A stretch of 64,000 nucleotides of DNA from Trichoplax sp. H2 (taxonomy: Eukaryota > Placozoa > Uniplacotomia > Trichoplacea): positions 248,001-312,000 of the forward strand of contig NOWV01000017.1 in NCBI GenBank assembly GCA_003344405.1, read 5' to 3'. Below the pieces are notes generated by a model, which searched no databases, had not been told where the DNA came from, and worked only from the letters and a program-made list of their open reading frames with translations. This document shows positions 25,701 to 45,557 of this stretch, piece by piece. Positions within the stretch are counted from its first letter, which is position 1, and each line of letters starts with the position of its first letter. Both the position numbers and the translations under genes were made by a program.

Positions 25701-28332
25701 GATAAGCTTTTATATTAAATATTTATGATGGATGAAGTCAACAATAATAAATACTTACTTCAAAGTTGCAATTTTTATTTAACAATCTGTTATCATTTAA
25801 AAGTAGTGTCTGAAGCATCGGTAAGAAATTCTAAGAAAATATTTAACTGTAGTCAGTAATAGAATAAGAGAAGAAATATTTATCTAAGTGTAGCTGTGCA
25901 TCCTAATAAAAATTATTCGTAAATTTCAGAAATTTTGTATCTCACATTGTATCAGTCAGTCAATATCACATAGTCATATGTAAGGTATTCTAATAACTGA
26001 TAAAAAATTATCATTTTGCTGTTAGCTAGCCTTACTAGTGAATCATCAACAGATGTGATAGAGTTGTGTCCAAAGTCGGCCACCTCGAGTTTCGACCATA
26101 GACTAGGAACCGTTCTATCGCTGCAGCATGATATCAAGACCTCCTGCATTTGGTATGATATAAGTATAAGATAGTAAGATCGATTATACTACTATCCGAT
26201 TTGCTGATTGTGTAATTATTATTGTAGAATTGACATCTCCATTGGGACCAACTTCATATAAGTGCTTTATAATGGCCATAAAAATCAGTTATTTTTTTGC
26301 TATCATTAATTTAAAATCGGCAATGGTCAACGAAGTGCATCTATCAACATCTAGTCATCTACCTTTCAAGGTAGTATTTCTATTGTAATACGGGTGATAA
26401 TATAGCAGTAATGTAGTCATTTCAGTTTTTACAACAGTGAATAGTGAGTTTTTCGCACTTGCTACATTATTCTTAATCTCTTGTTAGCTTCAAGTATTGT
26501 AGTCTCAAACAGTAATTGAGATGTCATCAATGCAATTATAAAATTTATTGCATGTTAACTTTTCCTAAGATAAATATTCCTTCTTAAACTTACCGATAAA
26601 TGTTGCACACACCGTGTGAATGTTAAAGACTTTAATTGTGGTCTTAAAAATTTTAAGCCAGCAATGCAAGATAATGGTATTTTCTTAATCTGTAATTCGT
26701 TAGGGATATAGATTGATAGGGGATAAAATACAACGCTTTAAGAGATTACATTACACAGTTTAGCCAAATAATGCGCAAAAGGTGTACAAATTAAGAATTG
26801 AGGAGTTACTTATTACACAACACCAGACAACTGTTATCAATATTTAACCATAGCTACTAACCTCTAAGGATTGTAATGATCGAAATCTACTCAGATTTAT
26901 CTTAGGAGAATTCCACAGGGTTGCGCCATGATTAATAAGCTACAGTTTTTTCATAGAGATACAAACAACTTTAAAATGTTATTCACTTGTGTACGAAAAT
27001 GTATATTTAAATTATAAACTTTACTATCATAGGCAAGTGATTTATTTAATTTATTTATAGATTGAGATTTAAGTTGCCTTTAATAGAAGTATCAGCTAGA
27101 ATTAAAGTTAACATAGTACAAAAGCCATCAATCAATTGAAATAGAAAGCGTACTTTTAATTTGATAGCTTTTTGCATAAAATCATAAATTACTAAAATGT
27201 CTTCGTTGCCTTTCTTGCGAAGGTGGTCTTTGACAGTTATGATATCGAAGTCTTTCTCTAAGGATTGATGATTTTCATCTACAATATACGTAGGGATATA
27301 AAATAGTAAACAATGACAGCATCTATGATTAAAATACACAAAGGTATCATTTTAATCGCCTGGTAGCTACAATTCAGTTATTCAAAGTATTGCCACATCA
27401 TGTATGTAATATTTATTTATTACGTGAACTATTTAAGAGTATTTAATTAACTATTTCCTCATCAACTTTTAATAATTATTATAGCAATAAGATTTTAACT
27501 TGGTTATATAGAGATGAGAATACTGTTGTATTGCACGTAAATTAGTGCAAAGGAGTGTGTTTGCTAAAATACCTCGAAATACGATCAACAAGCAGTATGA
27601 TCACAAGCTGTAAGTATTCAATACTCTCCATTAATAATCTTCTACAAAGTATGTGTGATACGTAAAACTAGCAGAGCAACTGACTGTAGTGAAGCAAGTA
27701 TTCAAAGTTTCAATTGTCTTATAGTATTTAATACTTTGGTATCTAAATAAGGTATCTTTAATACTTTTTACACCAGAGGATTTGCTCATTTTTCAATATG
27801 TATCCACGCTTATGTGTTTTTGTGTGGGTACAGTATACTTGAGTAGGTCTCTAAAGCTATTTTAACGGCAGAGTTGTTCAGTAATACCACCTTTGTCAGG
27901 ACGAATTATTTGTTAATTCATTACAATTATCGATGTATTGTACGAGTAAGTCAATATTCATTATAAATTAAAACATGCTCTGTATAAGTTATAACACAAT
28001 ATTGCATTAGGAGTATTTTTTATATATAGTAATAATACGGACTATATTTCCAATAATTCTAGCAAGGTAAGAACGGAGACTTCTTGTATTATAATGCACT
28101 GCAATGGTGTGATAAAATATCAACATATCTATTTTTTTATTTTTATAACAATGATAACGTATTATCAATTCTACTAGACTATCTATAAAAGTTATATTTT
28201 ATATATTACAGCAAAGTCACGATTTGATGACTTACCGAAACCGATATCTTTCAAGCGCTGATTAATATAATGTAAGGATGCTAAGTTTAAAGATAGAGCA
28301 GCCTTTCCTGAAAGTATTTCTTCACCTAACAT
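19709..28332 (-). CDS. STK11IP: STK11 (LKB1)-interacting protein 1 homologue with an internal DEP domain
   Basis: Likely scaffold that binds the kinase LKB1/STK11 (known for the human protein). The modelled CDS has 33 exons that keep phase throughout, 1263 aa. Order: N-terminal LIP1 region (exons 28332-28236, 27278-27154); leucine-rich repeats at about residues 74-300, including ADFGHNSIT and LDLSGNLIT; a basic linker; a PH-like region at about 468-612; a CxxC...CxxC zinc ribbon at about 613-660 (exon 22955-22705; CLKCKHVF and LCPKCGSD); a 220-residue acidic/Ser linker (22631-21968); a further PH-like region; a DEP domain at about 1049-1111 (exons 20823-20737 and 20654-20553; CFVANQFLDWLM and GHLYRFE); and the C-terminal block TTLKEPYKKRFGIDLS, ending at 19709. 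Human STK11IP has no DEP domain that I recall. Odd splicing: a 19-nt exon (24184-24166) and a GC donor after 21968. The ATG at 28332 is the first in frame, but the human N-terminus is longer. Confidence 0.88.
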
Positions 28333-28826
28333 AATTGTACAATTAATTTTAGAGAATTTCAAGGCTTAACCAGTAAACTAGAAAAGACAATGTTAATATT
28401 CACATATTGCATTATTGCAAATCAATAGCTTGAGATATACAGTATTGTACTGTACTTAAGTGCCATGTTATTATAATAAAAAATATAAATATTATAATCA
28501 ATTTACAAATAGCTCGTTAACTGCATTGATATAAGAAGCAAAATGAATCATCAAAGTTCAATCATGAACCGGATATTGTTACTTCACTAACTAATCTTTC
28601 AGTTCGATTAATTTAATTTTATATGATTACAATTAAGAGTACAGTAGTGCATTTTTCTTCAAGATTGCAACAATAACATGCTAAATTGAAAACTAGAGTT
28701 AAGATAGATTTTAGATTAATACAAATTTGATCAAGAAGTGACCATCACTTGAAATCTTCCATACTCGAAGTGTATTACAGTATAAAAGTATGATATAGGT
28801 AAGAGTAGATCGCCAAGTAGGTATGA

Positions 28827-30219
28827 TCATGCTGACGCTGTAGAGGTACCTTTTGCACGTAGCAACTTTACAAATTTGCTGATAAATTGAAGGCCAAGGT
28901 CGTCATTCTTAGCCGCAGCCATACTAATCCAATCAATTTTGTTGTCTTTGGAAAGTTGTCTTAACGCATCAATCTACTTCACTCTTTTTCTATTGCTTTT
29001 TGGGCAATTTCAACTATCTAATCAAGTACCAACAAATCCAATAACCGAAATCAGTACGAAGTACGTTCATCAAGGAGTTAGGCGTATCAAGAACAAAACT
29101 TGGATCAATTTCAGTCCATTGATCCCAACTTACTATGGTAACATTGTTGTTCGCACCAGCTACTATAACGGAACGCTGCTGTCGTGGATTAGTTAGGGTG
29201 TCGCAAGATGGAAACACCTTTTGCTTAGACACATTTTAACACCTCCAGGAAGGCAACCTAGATGGAAATGGAATGAGATGCACAGATTTGGTCTTTGAAA
29301 ATGAACTGCAAAGAATTCTCAAAGCCAATCCTTGGGTCAATGTGGTTCAGTATAGGAACTTCTAATGAGAGAAAAACTTGTCATTCGATGCCTCTGTACT
29401 GCACATACACACTAGAGGGTACAAACCGTACAATACTGTACTGTACAGACAGCTGATATACTGTACTGTACAGTGTACAGTACTGTACGCATTAGGTCCG
29501 TTTACCGCTCTTCAGGTGCAAATACTGGACTGACCCGTACGTACATTTCAACAACAAACATGACGTACTGGTCACTGGTACGTCGTACAGTACGCGGTCA
29601 TGTGACGCCAAGTCACCCAAGGACTCAGCTCCAAGTTTTTACAGTACAATGTACAGTACACTCTACACTGTACTGTTTGGTTCCGTATGGTACGGTACTA
29701 CTGTAGTACTGTATGGTCTGTACTGTATACAGTACCGTATGAATCTACTGTACAGTATAGTTATACGAACTTTGCGTAGTGTACAGTACATACAGTATAG
29801 AGTCTGTTCGTACTTGCACTTTTTACTTCACAACATACTGTACTGTGCTATTCCACAAAGAGAACCAAGTAATACTCAATAGACCTGCTCCAGTCCAACA
29901 ACTATGCTGTGTAGTGAAACTTATTTTATATGGTACATATGAGTCATAGGATAGGACAGATGTGTATTCAAGACTGTTCAAGATACCGGTACACCAATCA
30001 CCCTTGAACCCTCGCTGTAGATTTATTCGCATATTAAGCATCACAATATCCTTTACACAATTTAGCATAGCGATGTAAGCAGGATATTGCATACGATTAT
30101 TGCAGGAAAGCATCATCTCAGCTCGTTTAATAATGTACTGCACGAGTACGTGATCAGCAGGATTGAAGAGATCTAAAAATGTACAAAAACTGTGCCAGTA
30201 CCAACTTTTCCAAGCAGAT
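28827..30219 (-). CDS. Unidentified coding-like pieces (possible gene or relic)
   Basis: I do not recognise the product. Three minus-strand stretches look coding. (1) About 30219-29987: an open frame with protein-like composition (KRAEMMLSCNNRMQYPAYIA, then INLQRGFKGDW), ending at CCG|GTATCT. (2) About 29233-29065: an open frame containing VSWDQWTEIDPSF and LDTPNSLMN, with a possible AAC|GTACTT donor. (3) 28973-28827: IDALRQLSKDNKIDW ... MAAAKNDDLGLQFISKFVK, then a stop; phase-compatible with piece 2. A GTAC-palindrome island (29.38-29.86 kb) lies between pieces 1 and 2, so they may belong to different genes or to a decaying one. It is squeezed between the carrier's 3' end and the STK11IP 5' end on the same strand. 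No start codon can be assigned with confidence. Confidence 0.3.
29380..29860. repeat. TACAG/CTGTA palindromic pentamer island
   Basis: Roughly 480 bases with many TACAG, CTGTA and GTAC words, for example around 29459-29490 and 29641-29800. It has higher GC than the surroundings. It lies about 1 kb upstream of the STK11IP start (minus strand) and inside the span of the unidentified pieces. Long open frames across it arise from this composition. Confidence 0.85.
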
Positions 30220-30474
30220 TAATTTCTATCTAAAATTTGTCAATTCTCATATCATTGCTATCATATAAACATCATCTTATAAAAAATTCACATTGAATAA
30301 CGCATATATATCCGGTGACCTGTAATTATTAACTTTTAGAAAATGAGATGTTGAACTAAGTTGACTGTATAGAATCTGTACTACAGTACTATACGTCTTA
30401 TTATGTATTGATATCAATTAAATTATAGCATTTAAATCAGCTTTAGAGGATGCAGTAATGTTCTTGCACAAATT

Positions 30475-37806
<7,332 letters not shown>

Positions 37807-38769
37807 GATTTGGCCTTTTGCAATGTGAAAAAATAGGAATCAAATAAGATGGCGTTGATTACGAAGCTGACAGTTGTACTAAAGGAGCTTTGACTGTGTA
37901 CAGCAGAGAGAAATAACGTGACTATCAATATCAGCGATTTAAAATGAGTTGAAAAGGTTAGTAAAGTAAATGATGTTCCAGTAGAAATATTGTCAATTTT
38001 AAAAATTATGATAAACCCTAATAATAATCTACTGTTTACTAACTTTCAATTTGTTGCTGCACTTGCTAATCTCCACAACGGTACTAGACTAGAATGACTT
38101 GACAAAACTACAGTATACTGTATACTGGTGAAGTTGAAAAAATTCGATTGCGCTCGAATGATGGTATCGCCCTGGTGCAGTTCTTAATCAATGTTTTTTG
38201 TCTTATGAAGATGGTCTTGAAGGTCGTTTCAAACTGGTTTGCCTATCGTTTTGAGATGTGGGTAAATTAAGGCAATAGCGCGTAACAGTATGTCTTCGAA
38301 GAGGATGTCTGTAATTTCTATTTTGATGAATGCTGCCTAGTGCATACATTTATCTTGTTACCAAGGGGTTTCTATATTTTACACTGTACTCTTTTGTACA
38401 GTACAGTATGGCAAACTACAGTTGGACCGAGTAATTATGCATCATTAATCTTCATTCTATTTTTTTTTTATTTATGCCTTGTGCAATGTGCATGCAATCC
38501 ATTCTGTCCACTGTAGTAATGTCAAAATGCCGGTGAACTTGTGGTCTGTGGGTGTCAACTGTCATACAATTAGCCAGCGGCGTGATGACCCGGTAAGGCG
38601 GTACTGTGCCTCTCAGTGCTGATTGTTAAAACACCGACCCAGAGACCCTGAGGGGACGGGACATACTGTACAGTACAGTACAACCCTACCGTACAATATA
38701 CTGTACTTTTTTTAAACTTTCAACTTTTATTTACAGTACTGTACCAGTACAGTACTCGGAAATTCCAGG

Positions 38770-38835
38770 ATGTTATTGTTATTATTATTATTGTAGTGAT
38801 TGTTCTATTATTATTGTTATTTATTATTATCATAA
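38770..38835. repeat. (TTA/TTG)n microsatellite
   Basis: Imperfect trinucleotide run (TTATTGTTATTATTATTATT, then more after a short break) immediately upstream of the 59-bp dispersed element. Confidence 0.8.
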
Positions 38836-38868
38836 TACTGTCATGGTTTAAGTAAACGGCTGCTTGCT

Positions 38869-38927
38869 CTGTTAAATGAGCACATTATCGTAAACCGTCA
38901 GTAAAGCGACGGGAGTTTGCACTAGTA
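38869..38927 (+). repeat. 59-bp dispersed repeat, copy 1
   Basis: Begins CTGTTAAATGAGCACATTAT and ends GGGAGTTTGCACTAGTA. Its reverse complement occurs at 59406-59464 with two mismatches, 20.5 kb away. Similarity stops abruptly on both sides. Probably a fragment of a dispersed or mobile repeat; no coding content. Confidence 0.9.
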
Positions 38928-39119
38928 ATATTATGAATGACAAGCACTGCTGCGATAGGCTGCTAACAGGGTTAATATCGATAGAGCTCTTGAAAGGTCG
39001 AAACACTTCCATTCAGGAAAGGATATGGTATGCAATTGAAGTGCTAGTATCAAATCGTACTTCAGGTAAAGCGCAGATATTGGGGAGTAAGTGACTGGTG
39101 TGGTCTCGCACGACGCGCG

Positions 39120-40600
39120 TACAGTATGCTACTTTATTCAACTATCTAGGTGAACTAACAATACAGTACAGTCAGTATACCGTACGATCGGAAATGGGAA
39201 AGCACGCATTTTGATGTTATCTACACGACTCCTATCACATGTTGCATGCATGCTTCCTTTTACAGTACAGTACTGTACTACAGTCCTACTCAGTATACTG
39301 TACTGTAGATCATTCATAAATGGGGATATAACGGTCAGTGATACTTTCATCATTTATGGACTTAAGAGCAAGTTTAACTTTCTAACTTTACCAGATTCAG
39401 ATATTTCAGAATCTCTCCATCAACCTCATATATCATTCTATTATAGCTTTACTGTATTTTTAAAGAAAAATATGGCCCGAAAGTGACAAAATGTTATGAA
39501 ACAGCCTGTACAGTACTGTACACTGTACAGTACAGTACAGTACAGTCTACAGTGTACTGTACGCTTGCTAATGACAGTACACTGAGTGTACAGTACAGCA
39601 TATCCATGGTACTGTACTGTACACTGTACTGTACAGTATTGTAGTACTGTACGATAGTCCCCGCCCGACTCACACTTCTCTCATTCCGGGCTGTAATCCT
39701 GTACCATTCACTGAGTGTTCAGTAAAGTACAGTACTGTACTGTACTGTACACTGTACAGTACTGTAAACGATCTTCTACTGTACAGTACTGTACTGTACT
39801 GTACAGTACATTGTACACTACAGAACACTACTGTAGCTGGCAGTGGATACAGTACTGTATTGTATTCAGTAGTTCGGCATTTTTTACTGGTATTACTGCG
39901 CAAATGTTACCTACAGACTACAGTACTGTACAGTACTGCCAAAAGGTTTTACTATTAATAACGGCCAGCACAGTAAGCATAATCGATCGATTCGATCAGA
40001 GTACATACTGTACTGTACTGTGGACTGATTTGAACATGTGATGGATGGACCGACTGATGAACTCCCACATTTGTTCGACCTGAGAAAGGTTCGGTTCAGA
40101 TGGACGGACGTTTCTTACCCAAAGGAGGCTGTCAATATTGAAAAATGACTAGTTACAGTTAGTATGGATCTTCCAGATCTGTTTTCCACATCACTGGTAC
40201 TAATTCAAATAACATTTACGATCTTACATAGCTATTTCCTAGAAAAACTCAAAAGTAAGAAGATGGTACAGTATGACATAGTATTTGCTGACCAGCTTAC
40301 ATACTGTACTATACACTGTACAGTATATGCCACAATACCAATCAATTTTATAGTTGTGTAATGTACCAGGGACGGCCGTGAAATTTTTTAACTGTGAGTC
40401 AGTTTTATAGTGTGACTTGGCAGGGGAGACAGGGACTTCCGGGGTAGCAGTGAGTGGAATCCCACTCATGGCCATGGGTCGAGTAGTCCTACTGTACAGT
40501 ACAGTAGTCCCTGACTGGACGCACAGTACGCTACAGTACATTGTATTCTGTATCACAATTAGCGAGCAATCGACGTACTGTACTGTAATGCCTGTTAATG
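39120..40600. repeat. Large TACAG/CTGTA palindromic pentamer island
   Basis: The densest block is 39505-39840, with runs such as TACAGTACAGTACAGTACAG near 39525 and GTACTGTACTGTACTGTAC near 39730. Scattered clusters continue to 40600. It ends about 250 bases before the POLI start codon. Overlapping open frames on both strands (for example 39670-40041) are products of the palindromic composition. A perfect 6-bp inverted repeat, GAGTGG/CCACTC, with a four-base loop lies at 40451-40466. Confidence 0.88.
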
Positions 40601-40845
40601 CTGTGGTTTGCAAAGAAGTTGAAAGGAACGAGAAAGATTTTGGACCTCTTGTTATCGCAATAACGACCGAATAATAACGGTAAGAAACATCAGTGAGGGT
40701 CTTACGTTAACTATGATATGCACTATAAGTATGCTGTAGTGCGAAACATCAATCCTACAGTTGTATTTGGTTCACTGATACAGTCACTGTCTAGAAAACA
40801 AGTACAGTAATTTGGATTCTCGGTCGTTGAGTGGCTGCTTGTGAT

Positions 40846-42812
40846 ATGGAAGAGCAACGCACTAGCACTTATTGCACTGTTTATATGGATGATGATAATC
40901 TTGACGATAACACTTGTGATGCAAGCAGTAGTATTGATAATGGAATAGGTGATTCTATCGCTGACTGGGCAACTATCACATTGCAGCCAGACTTGAAAGA
41001 TGAAGAAGAAAAGCATTTAAGCAAGTCATGTTATGGCCATAACAGAACAATTATTCATTTAGATATTGATTGTTTTTATGCTCAAGTCGAAATGGCTAAA
41101 AATAGCAGTTTACGAAATAAACCGGTTGGTATACGTCAAAAACATATCATTGTCACTTCCAACTATCCTGCCAGAGAACGGGGCGTTGGCAAGCTAATTC
41201 CTTTAACTAAAGCCTTGGAAAAATGTCCTGATTTAATAGTAATTAATGGTGAAGATCTAACGGAGTATCGAGAAGTCAGTTTTAAGGTCACTGATTACCT
41301 GAAGAAGTTCTCTACTAAAGTTCATAGGCTAGGATTTGATGAGAATTACATCGATGTTACTGAACTCGTCCAGTGCAGACTTAATCAATTTCAAGGTAGG
41401 TTGTGTAAAAGCACAGTAGCTGCTAGCTACAGTACTCTAGCCAGACAATAATGATTATAATGTACGTGTACTATATTACTAAGTGCATCTAAGCTATACT
41501 GTAGACTGCTAGTTTTAGGGCTTCAAAACCAATAGTTAAATCAAATTAATTAATCAGAATATATATCAGGCATACACGACATAAAATGTTCGAATTGTAC
41601 ATTATTTATGAAACTTGATTGTAATCATTGCATATAGATCACACCGAAGACCTACAATCTTTACAAGTTGTAGGGTACTTATATCAGAACAGTAACACGG
41701 TTAAAGCACAGGCTTGTGATTGCAATTGCCGATTACGAATGATAATTGGCTCGCAAATTGCGGCTGAAATGCGCCAAGGACTGTGGAATGTTTTCAGCTT
41801 GACATCAAGCGGTGGTATCGCCCACAACAAGATGTTATCTAAAATCGTATCTGGTTTGCATAAGCCAAATTTACAAACCGCTATCTACCCTGAAGATACT
41901 CTCGATTTGCTTCACTCTCTGGAGTTAAGAAAAATTGCTGGTATTGGTAGTGCAACGAATAACAAGTTACAATCTGTTGGTATTACAACAGTTAAAGAAC
42001 TGTCCACTCTACCGTTAGCTGTATTAAAGACACATTTTCCAACCCCTCAAGCCTGTACGCTATTTCAATGGTGCAAAGGTATTGATGATAGTGATGTCGT
42101 TGCCGCTACAAAGCCAAAATCGATTGGAGTAGAAGATTCCTTTTCTAGGTGCTGTACGATGATAGCTAGTAAAAAGAGAATATCTGATTTAATAAGGCAT
42201 CTTTTATCACGCTTGGTCGATGGATGTGAACACCCTCAAACAGTCAAATTAACTATTATTAGGCATGATAGGTCATCCTATAAGAGAGAATCGAAGCAGT
42301 GCAGTGTTCCTAGCACGTTTTATTCGACTAAAGACACCGACAAAAAGTGTAGTATTATCCTTGACCTAATGATGAATCTATTACGTAAATTAGTTGACAT
42401 ACATAAACCGTTTCGCCTTAGACTCTTTGGTGTCACATTTACAAATTTTAAAGATAAGCCACCGGTAGCATCGTTGGATATCTCCAGCTACTTAGACCGG
42501 TCTAAATCGAAAAAACACGATCCATTAGTAAAGAAGCCCTTAATGACTGCAGTTCCTATAGTATGCGACAACAATTATAATCAAGTGCCCAGTCATAGTG
42601 ATAAAGATAGTCAAAACTTGCTGGAACACGATAAGACTATTCCGGAAGACATCGATCTTGAGGTTTTCCATCAGTTGCCTCAACAAATGAAAGACGAACT
42701 GCTTAACGAATGGAGAAAGCATAATCTCACCAATACTAGTCCTTCCAGAACTTTTTCACCCAAGCGAAAGAAAGAAAGTACGATTTTGCACTACTTTAAT
42801 CGATCCCACTGA
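40846..42812 (+). CDS. POLI: DNA polymerase iota (Y-family translesion polymerase)
   Basis: Nuclear translesion polymerase that inserts opposite damaged bases. Two exons: 40846-41395 and 41638-42812, phase 1 intron (CAAG|GTAGGT ... TATAG|AT), 574 aa. The palm catalytic motif HLDIDCFYAQVE (about residue 72) and GFDENYIDVTE (about 162) hold the acidic metal ligands. VGIRQK, VTSNYPARERGV, INGEDLTEYRE and IIGSQIAAEMRQG match iota rather than kappa or eta. Helix-hairpin-helix and little-finger regions follow (KIAGIGSATNNKLQSVGI). One ubiquitin-binding UBM lies at about 522-543 (VFHQLP...LLNEW). Human POLI has two UBMs, and the protein here is shorter than the human one (about 715). The last residues, ESTILHYF, resemble a PCNA-interacting box. 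The ATG at 40846 is the first in frame after the palindrome island. Convergent with RSU1. Confidence 0.95.
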
Positions 42813-43468
42813 TCATTAATAGTACAGTACTAACATTTTGCACATCTCTAAAGGAAGTTACCTACAGTTTTGCAACTACTGAAATTAATTTCATAATGTA
42901 TGATATAAGAAACTAATAATAATAATATCATCGAGCTTGTAAGTAATTCATAAAACTGCTTGAGATATGTGTATACGTGTAATCATTTACGGTTGGCTAT
43001 TTTTAAAATGAGTTCTATTAAAAATAGAAGAAATTGAGATAGCTCCTTTAAAGCCTTGGCATTTTCAAAGTACTGTACTCTTAAGGGTAACGACGCTAAG
43101 ACATTTATCGAAGACGTTTTCTGTTAGAGCAAAAGATTGTGAACTATCAGAAGTATTTAATGGAATGATATTTATTTCACAAGTAGCATCATTATGCATT
43201 GTCCTCAGTGAATTACATACCAAGACCAAAGATATATAATATAAATTCTAAAGAAAGTATTTATTCATATTGGTAGAATTTAAAAAATCATAGAAAGTTC
43301 ATCATTGAATCAAAATTTACAATGATTTATTCTGATCTCAAACAATTTCTAATAAAAACAACGCTAGCTGTGATAATCACCCAAGCATTACTTCATTTCA
43401 GTTCTCTGATTAATTCTGTAATGTACATGTTTACATTAAGAAAAATTACTAAATAAAAATTGATATTT
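42813..43468. other. Convergent 3'-3' gap between POLI and RSU1
   Basis: AT-rich, no coding signal, and no dense GTAC-palindrome island; only isolated words such as AGTACTGTACTC near 43070. A minus-strand AATAAA lies at 43326-43331. Confidence 0.6.
43326..43331 (-). promoter_or_regulatory. Candidate polyadenylation signal for RSU1
   Basis: AATAAA on the minus strand, 138 bases past the RSU1 stop codon. Position and sequence fit a poly(A) signal, but the cleavage site cannot be seen. Confidence 0.4.
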
Positions 43469-45557
43469 TTAAATACTTTTGATTTTCTTTTGAGAGCGAC
43501 TTAATTTATGATCCAGTTCAATCTTAGGCGGAATGTCAGTAGCAGCCTGTTGTAGATGCCTACTATATAAACTAAGAGATCAAATTTGCGATTAAAGTTA
43601 ACATCAAAAGCTTATTATGAAAAGAATACAACAGATTTCAAGGATTATAGATAATATCAGTATATAGCCAAAAAGACTTGTTCTTACTATTTATAAGTAT
43701 CTGACTTTAAATATTCCATTAACTTGTCTATGCCATTGGCCAGCTGAGATGCAATGGGTTTTACATATGGGTTCTCGCTTAAGCGAATAACCCCGTTTGA
43801 TATATTTAGTCCTAAGTCGGCTATTAGAATTAATAACGCATAGATATTTAACTTTGAATGCGCAGTACTTAAAATGCAGTCAAATTTTTTGATAACTACC
43901 TAATGCGGGAGGTAGTACTGTCAAACGGTTCCCTTGCAAGTGTAACTCTTTCAAGTCTGATAAGTTTCCGATCTCATTTGGCAAGGAGATGGCATAGTTA
44001 TCCCGTAAAACCAGCTAGGATAGTTAGTGTATTATACTTTATACTTTGGTAGAATTCGAAATTATACAATGTATATGTATATTGTACATAATAGTATAAA
44101 AACGGATAAAACATAGTAAAGATCCCTTACAATTTGCAAGCTCTTCAGCTTTCCAAATTCAGGAGGGACGTTTTCAATTTCATTATCACCAAGGTATAAA
44201 GCTCTAAGGGTAGCTAAATTAAAAGTTGGAAAGAACTGAAAGTTAAGAGGTATAATTGGTGTACAATTGCACTTATAAAGTACTACATGAGCTGTTGTTA
44301 CTATGGATTACGATAACGAACTCAGTAAAGAAAAGTTCGATGAGAAAGATTCATCGGTTAAACAGTTCGATGTCATATCCAAAATTTGCAGTGAAGGAAA
44401 TACTCCAAATCCTCTTGGAAGAGTGGATAGTAGATTGACCCTAATTTTGTAAGCATATTACGATTATTGAATGGCCAAATTTCTTTCAACTAGAACTCAA
44501 ACCAATATGATTGTTCTGTCGAATGGAATTTCAATACTTACGATAAATTCAAGTATTTTAACTTTAGCAATTGGTTTATACATTCAGGCAATTCCTACAC
44601 AATACATTAAAAGTGCAATGTTACCGTCATGATTACATGGACATGAATTAACTTTTAGTGCACTATGATAGCGTCAACTTTGATATGTTGAAAAGGGAGC
44701 GGAGATCGAGGATTATGCAAAATTATGAATTGACTGCGAAGGCGTACAAATAGACACTAAAGAAAAGGAAGATAAATCATCTACAATTCATACCTGAATT
44801 GCATTATTGCAAAGGATAAGACATTCCAAATTGGAAAGATCGCTTATCGCAGGAGGAATTGCTAAACAGGTGTAATTATCACAGTATAGAATAGGGTTAA
44901 ATTTGGAATGACATTTGATGCTTACTGCACGAATATGTCCATAATTTACTTAAAGTCAGATGCGAATTGGCTTAAGGTACGATTGAAAATTTACCGGAAA
45001 TTTTATTGTGACTTAGCGTCAATGTAGTTAAATGGCGAAGTCGGTCTATGGATAACAAAAAGGAATTAATGAAGAAAATGACTTGTTCGATTACTTCAGA
45101 GTCCTTTTCCTATTACCTAGTTTCTAGTAAAGACGACATACTCGTACAAGTAATCGTAACTGCTTTCGTCGTTATCCATTGTGATAACAATTACATACAG
45201 TACGCGTAGTATATCCATAATTTTTGATAATTTAATTTACTGTAGTCAATGGACATGACTGGAGTTGAAGTATTTTCACAAACAGTAGAATTAAGCAAAT
45301 AAAACATATGAAGCTAGGCTAAAATCGCAATATTGATTTAATGCAATTTAAGGAGAATTGATTATACAGAGTAGTCATGCGCTAGAAATTCCAAATTGGT
45401 TACTGCATTGATATCGTACATATATCGGGGCCAACTTACTCCAAGTGGGTAGATCAGTTAAATTAATTAAACCTCGATCGCATAAATCCAATTCCTTATG
45501 ACCTTTGACTTTAGCCTCCTCAAGCAATTTCTTAACATTTTTGTACGATCCTGCCAT
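43469..45557 (-). CDS. RSU1: Ras suppressor protein 1 (leucine-rich repeat adhesion protein)
   Basis: In animals RSU1 binds PINCH in the ILK-PINCH-parvin complex at integrin adhesions; here the role is inferred from family. Eight phase-consistent exons, 281 aa (human 277): 45557-45440, 44924-44794, 44594-44542, 44440-44322, 44213-44131, 44014-43900, 43820-43688, 43562-43469. The N-terminal LDLCDRGLINLTDLP matches the RSU1 cap. About seven repeats follow, with segments such as IPPAISDLSNLECLIL, LPRGFGVFPSLQILDM, TLRALYLGDNEIENVPPEFG and LPNEIGNLSDLKELHLQG. The C-terminal cap ENPYVKPIASQL...YLKSDTYK and a Lys-rich tail are also present. The repeat in exon 2 is less regular (ILYCDNYTCLAIPP). The ATG at 45557 is the only in-frame methionine near the start. 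Divergent from SELO across a 2.5 kb gap holding a palindrome island. Confidence 0.94.

Larger units (their letters stand above)
37807..40845. other. Divergent 5'-5' gap between the carrier and POLI
   Basis: About 3 kb between two 5' ends, probably holding both promoters. I see no exon matching a family. Contents: small GTAC-palindrome clusters at about 37170-37215, 38380-38410 and 38660-38760, a large one at 39120-40600, a TTA/TTG microsatellite, and a 59-bp element repeated inverted at 59.4 kb. Confidence 0.6.

Noticed and set aside
28939-29196. Plus-strand open frame with a hydrophobic start
   Set aside because: Lies opposite the more protein-like minus-strand frames and has no family match.
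39670-40041. Overlapping open frames of about 77-124 codons on both strands (also 29473-29882, 46093-46356, 59649-60084)
   Set aside because: Their peptides are repetitive (YCTVQYSTVLY-like) and arise on both strands from the CTGTA/TACAG composition, which lacks stops in some frames.
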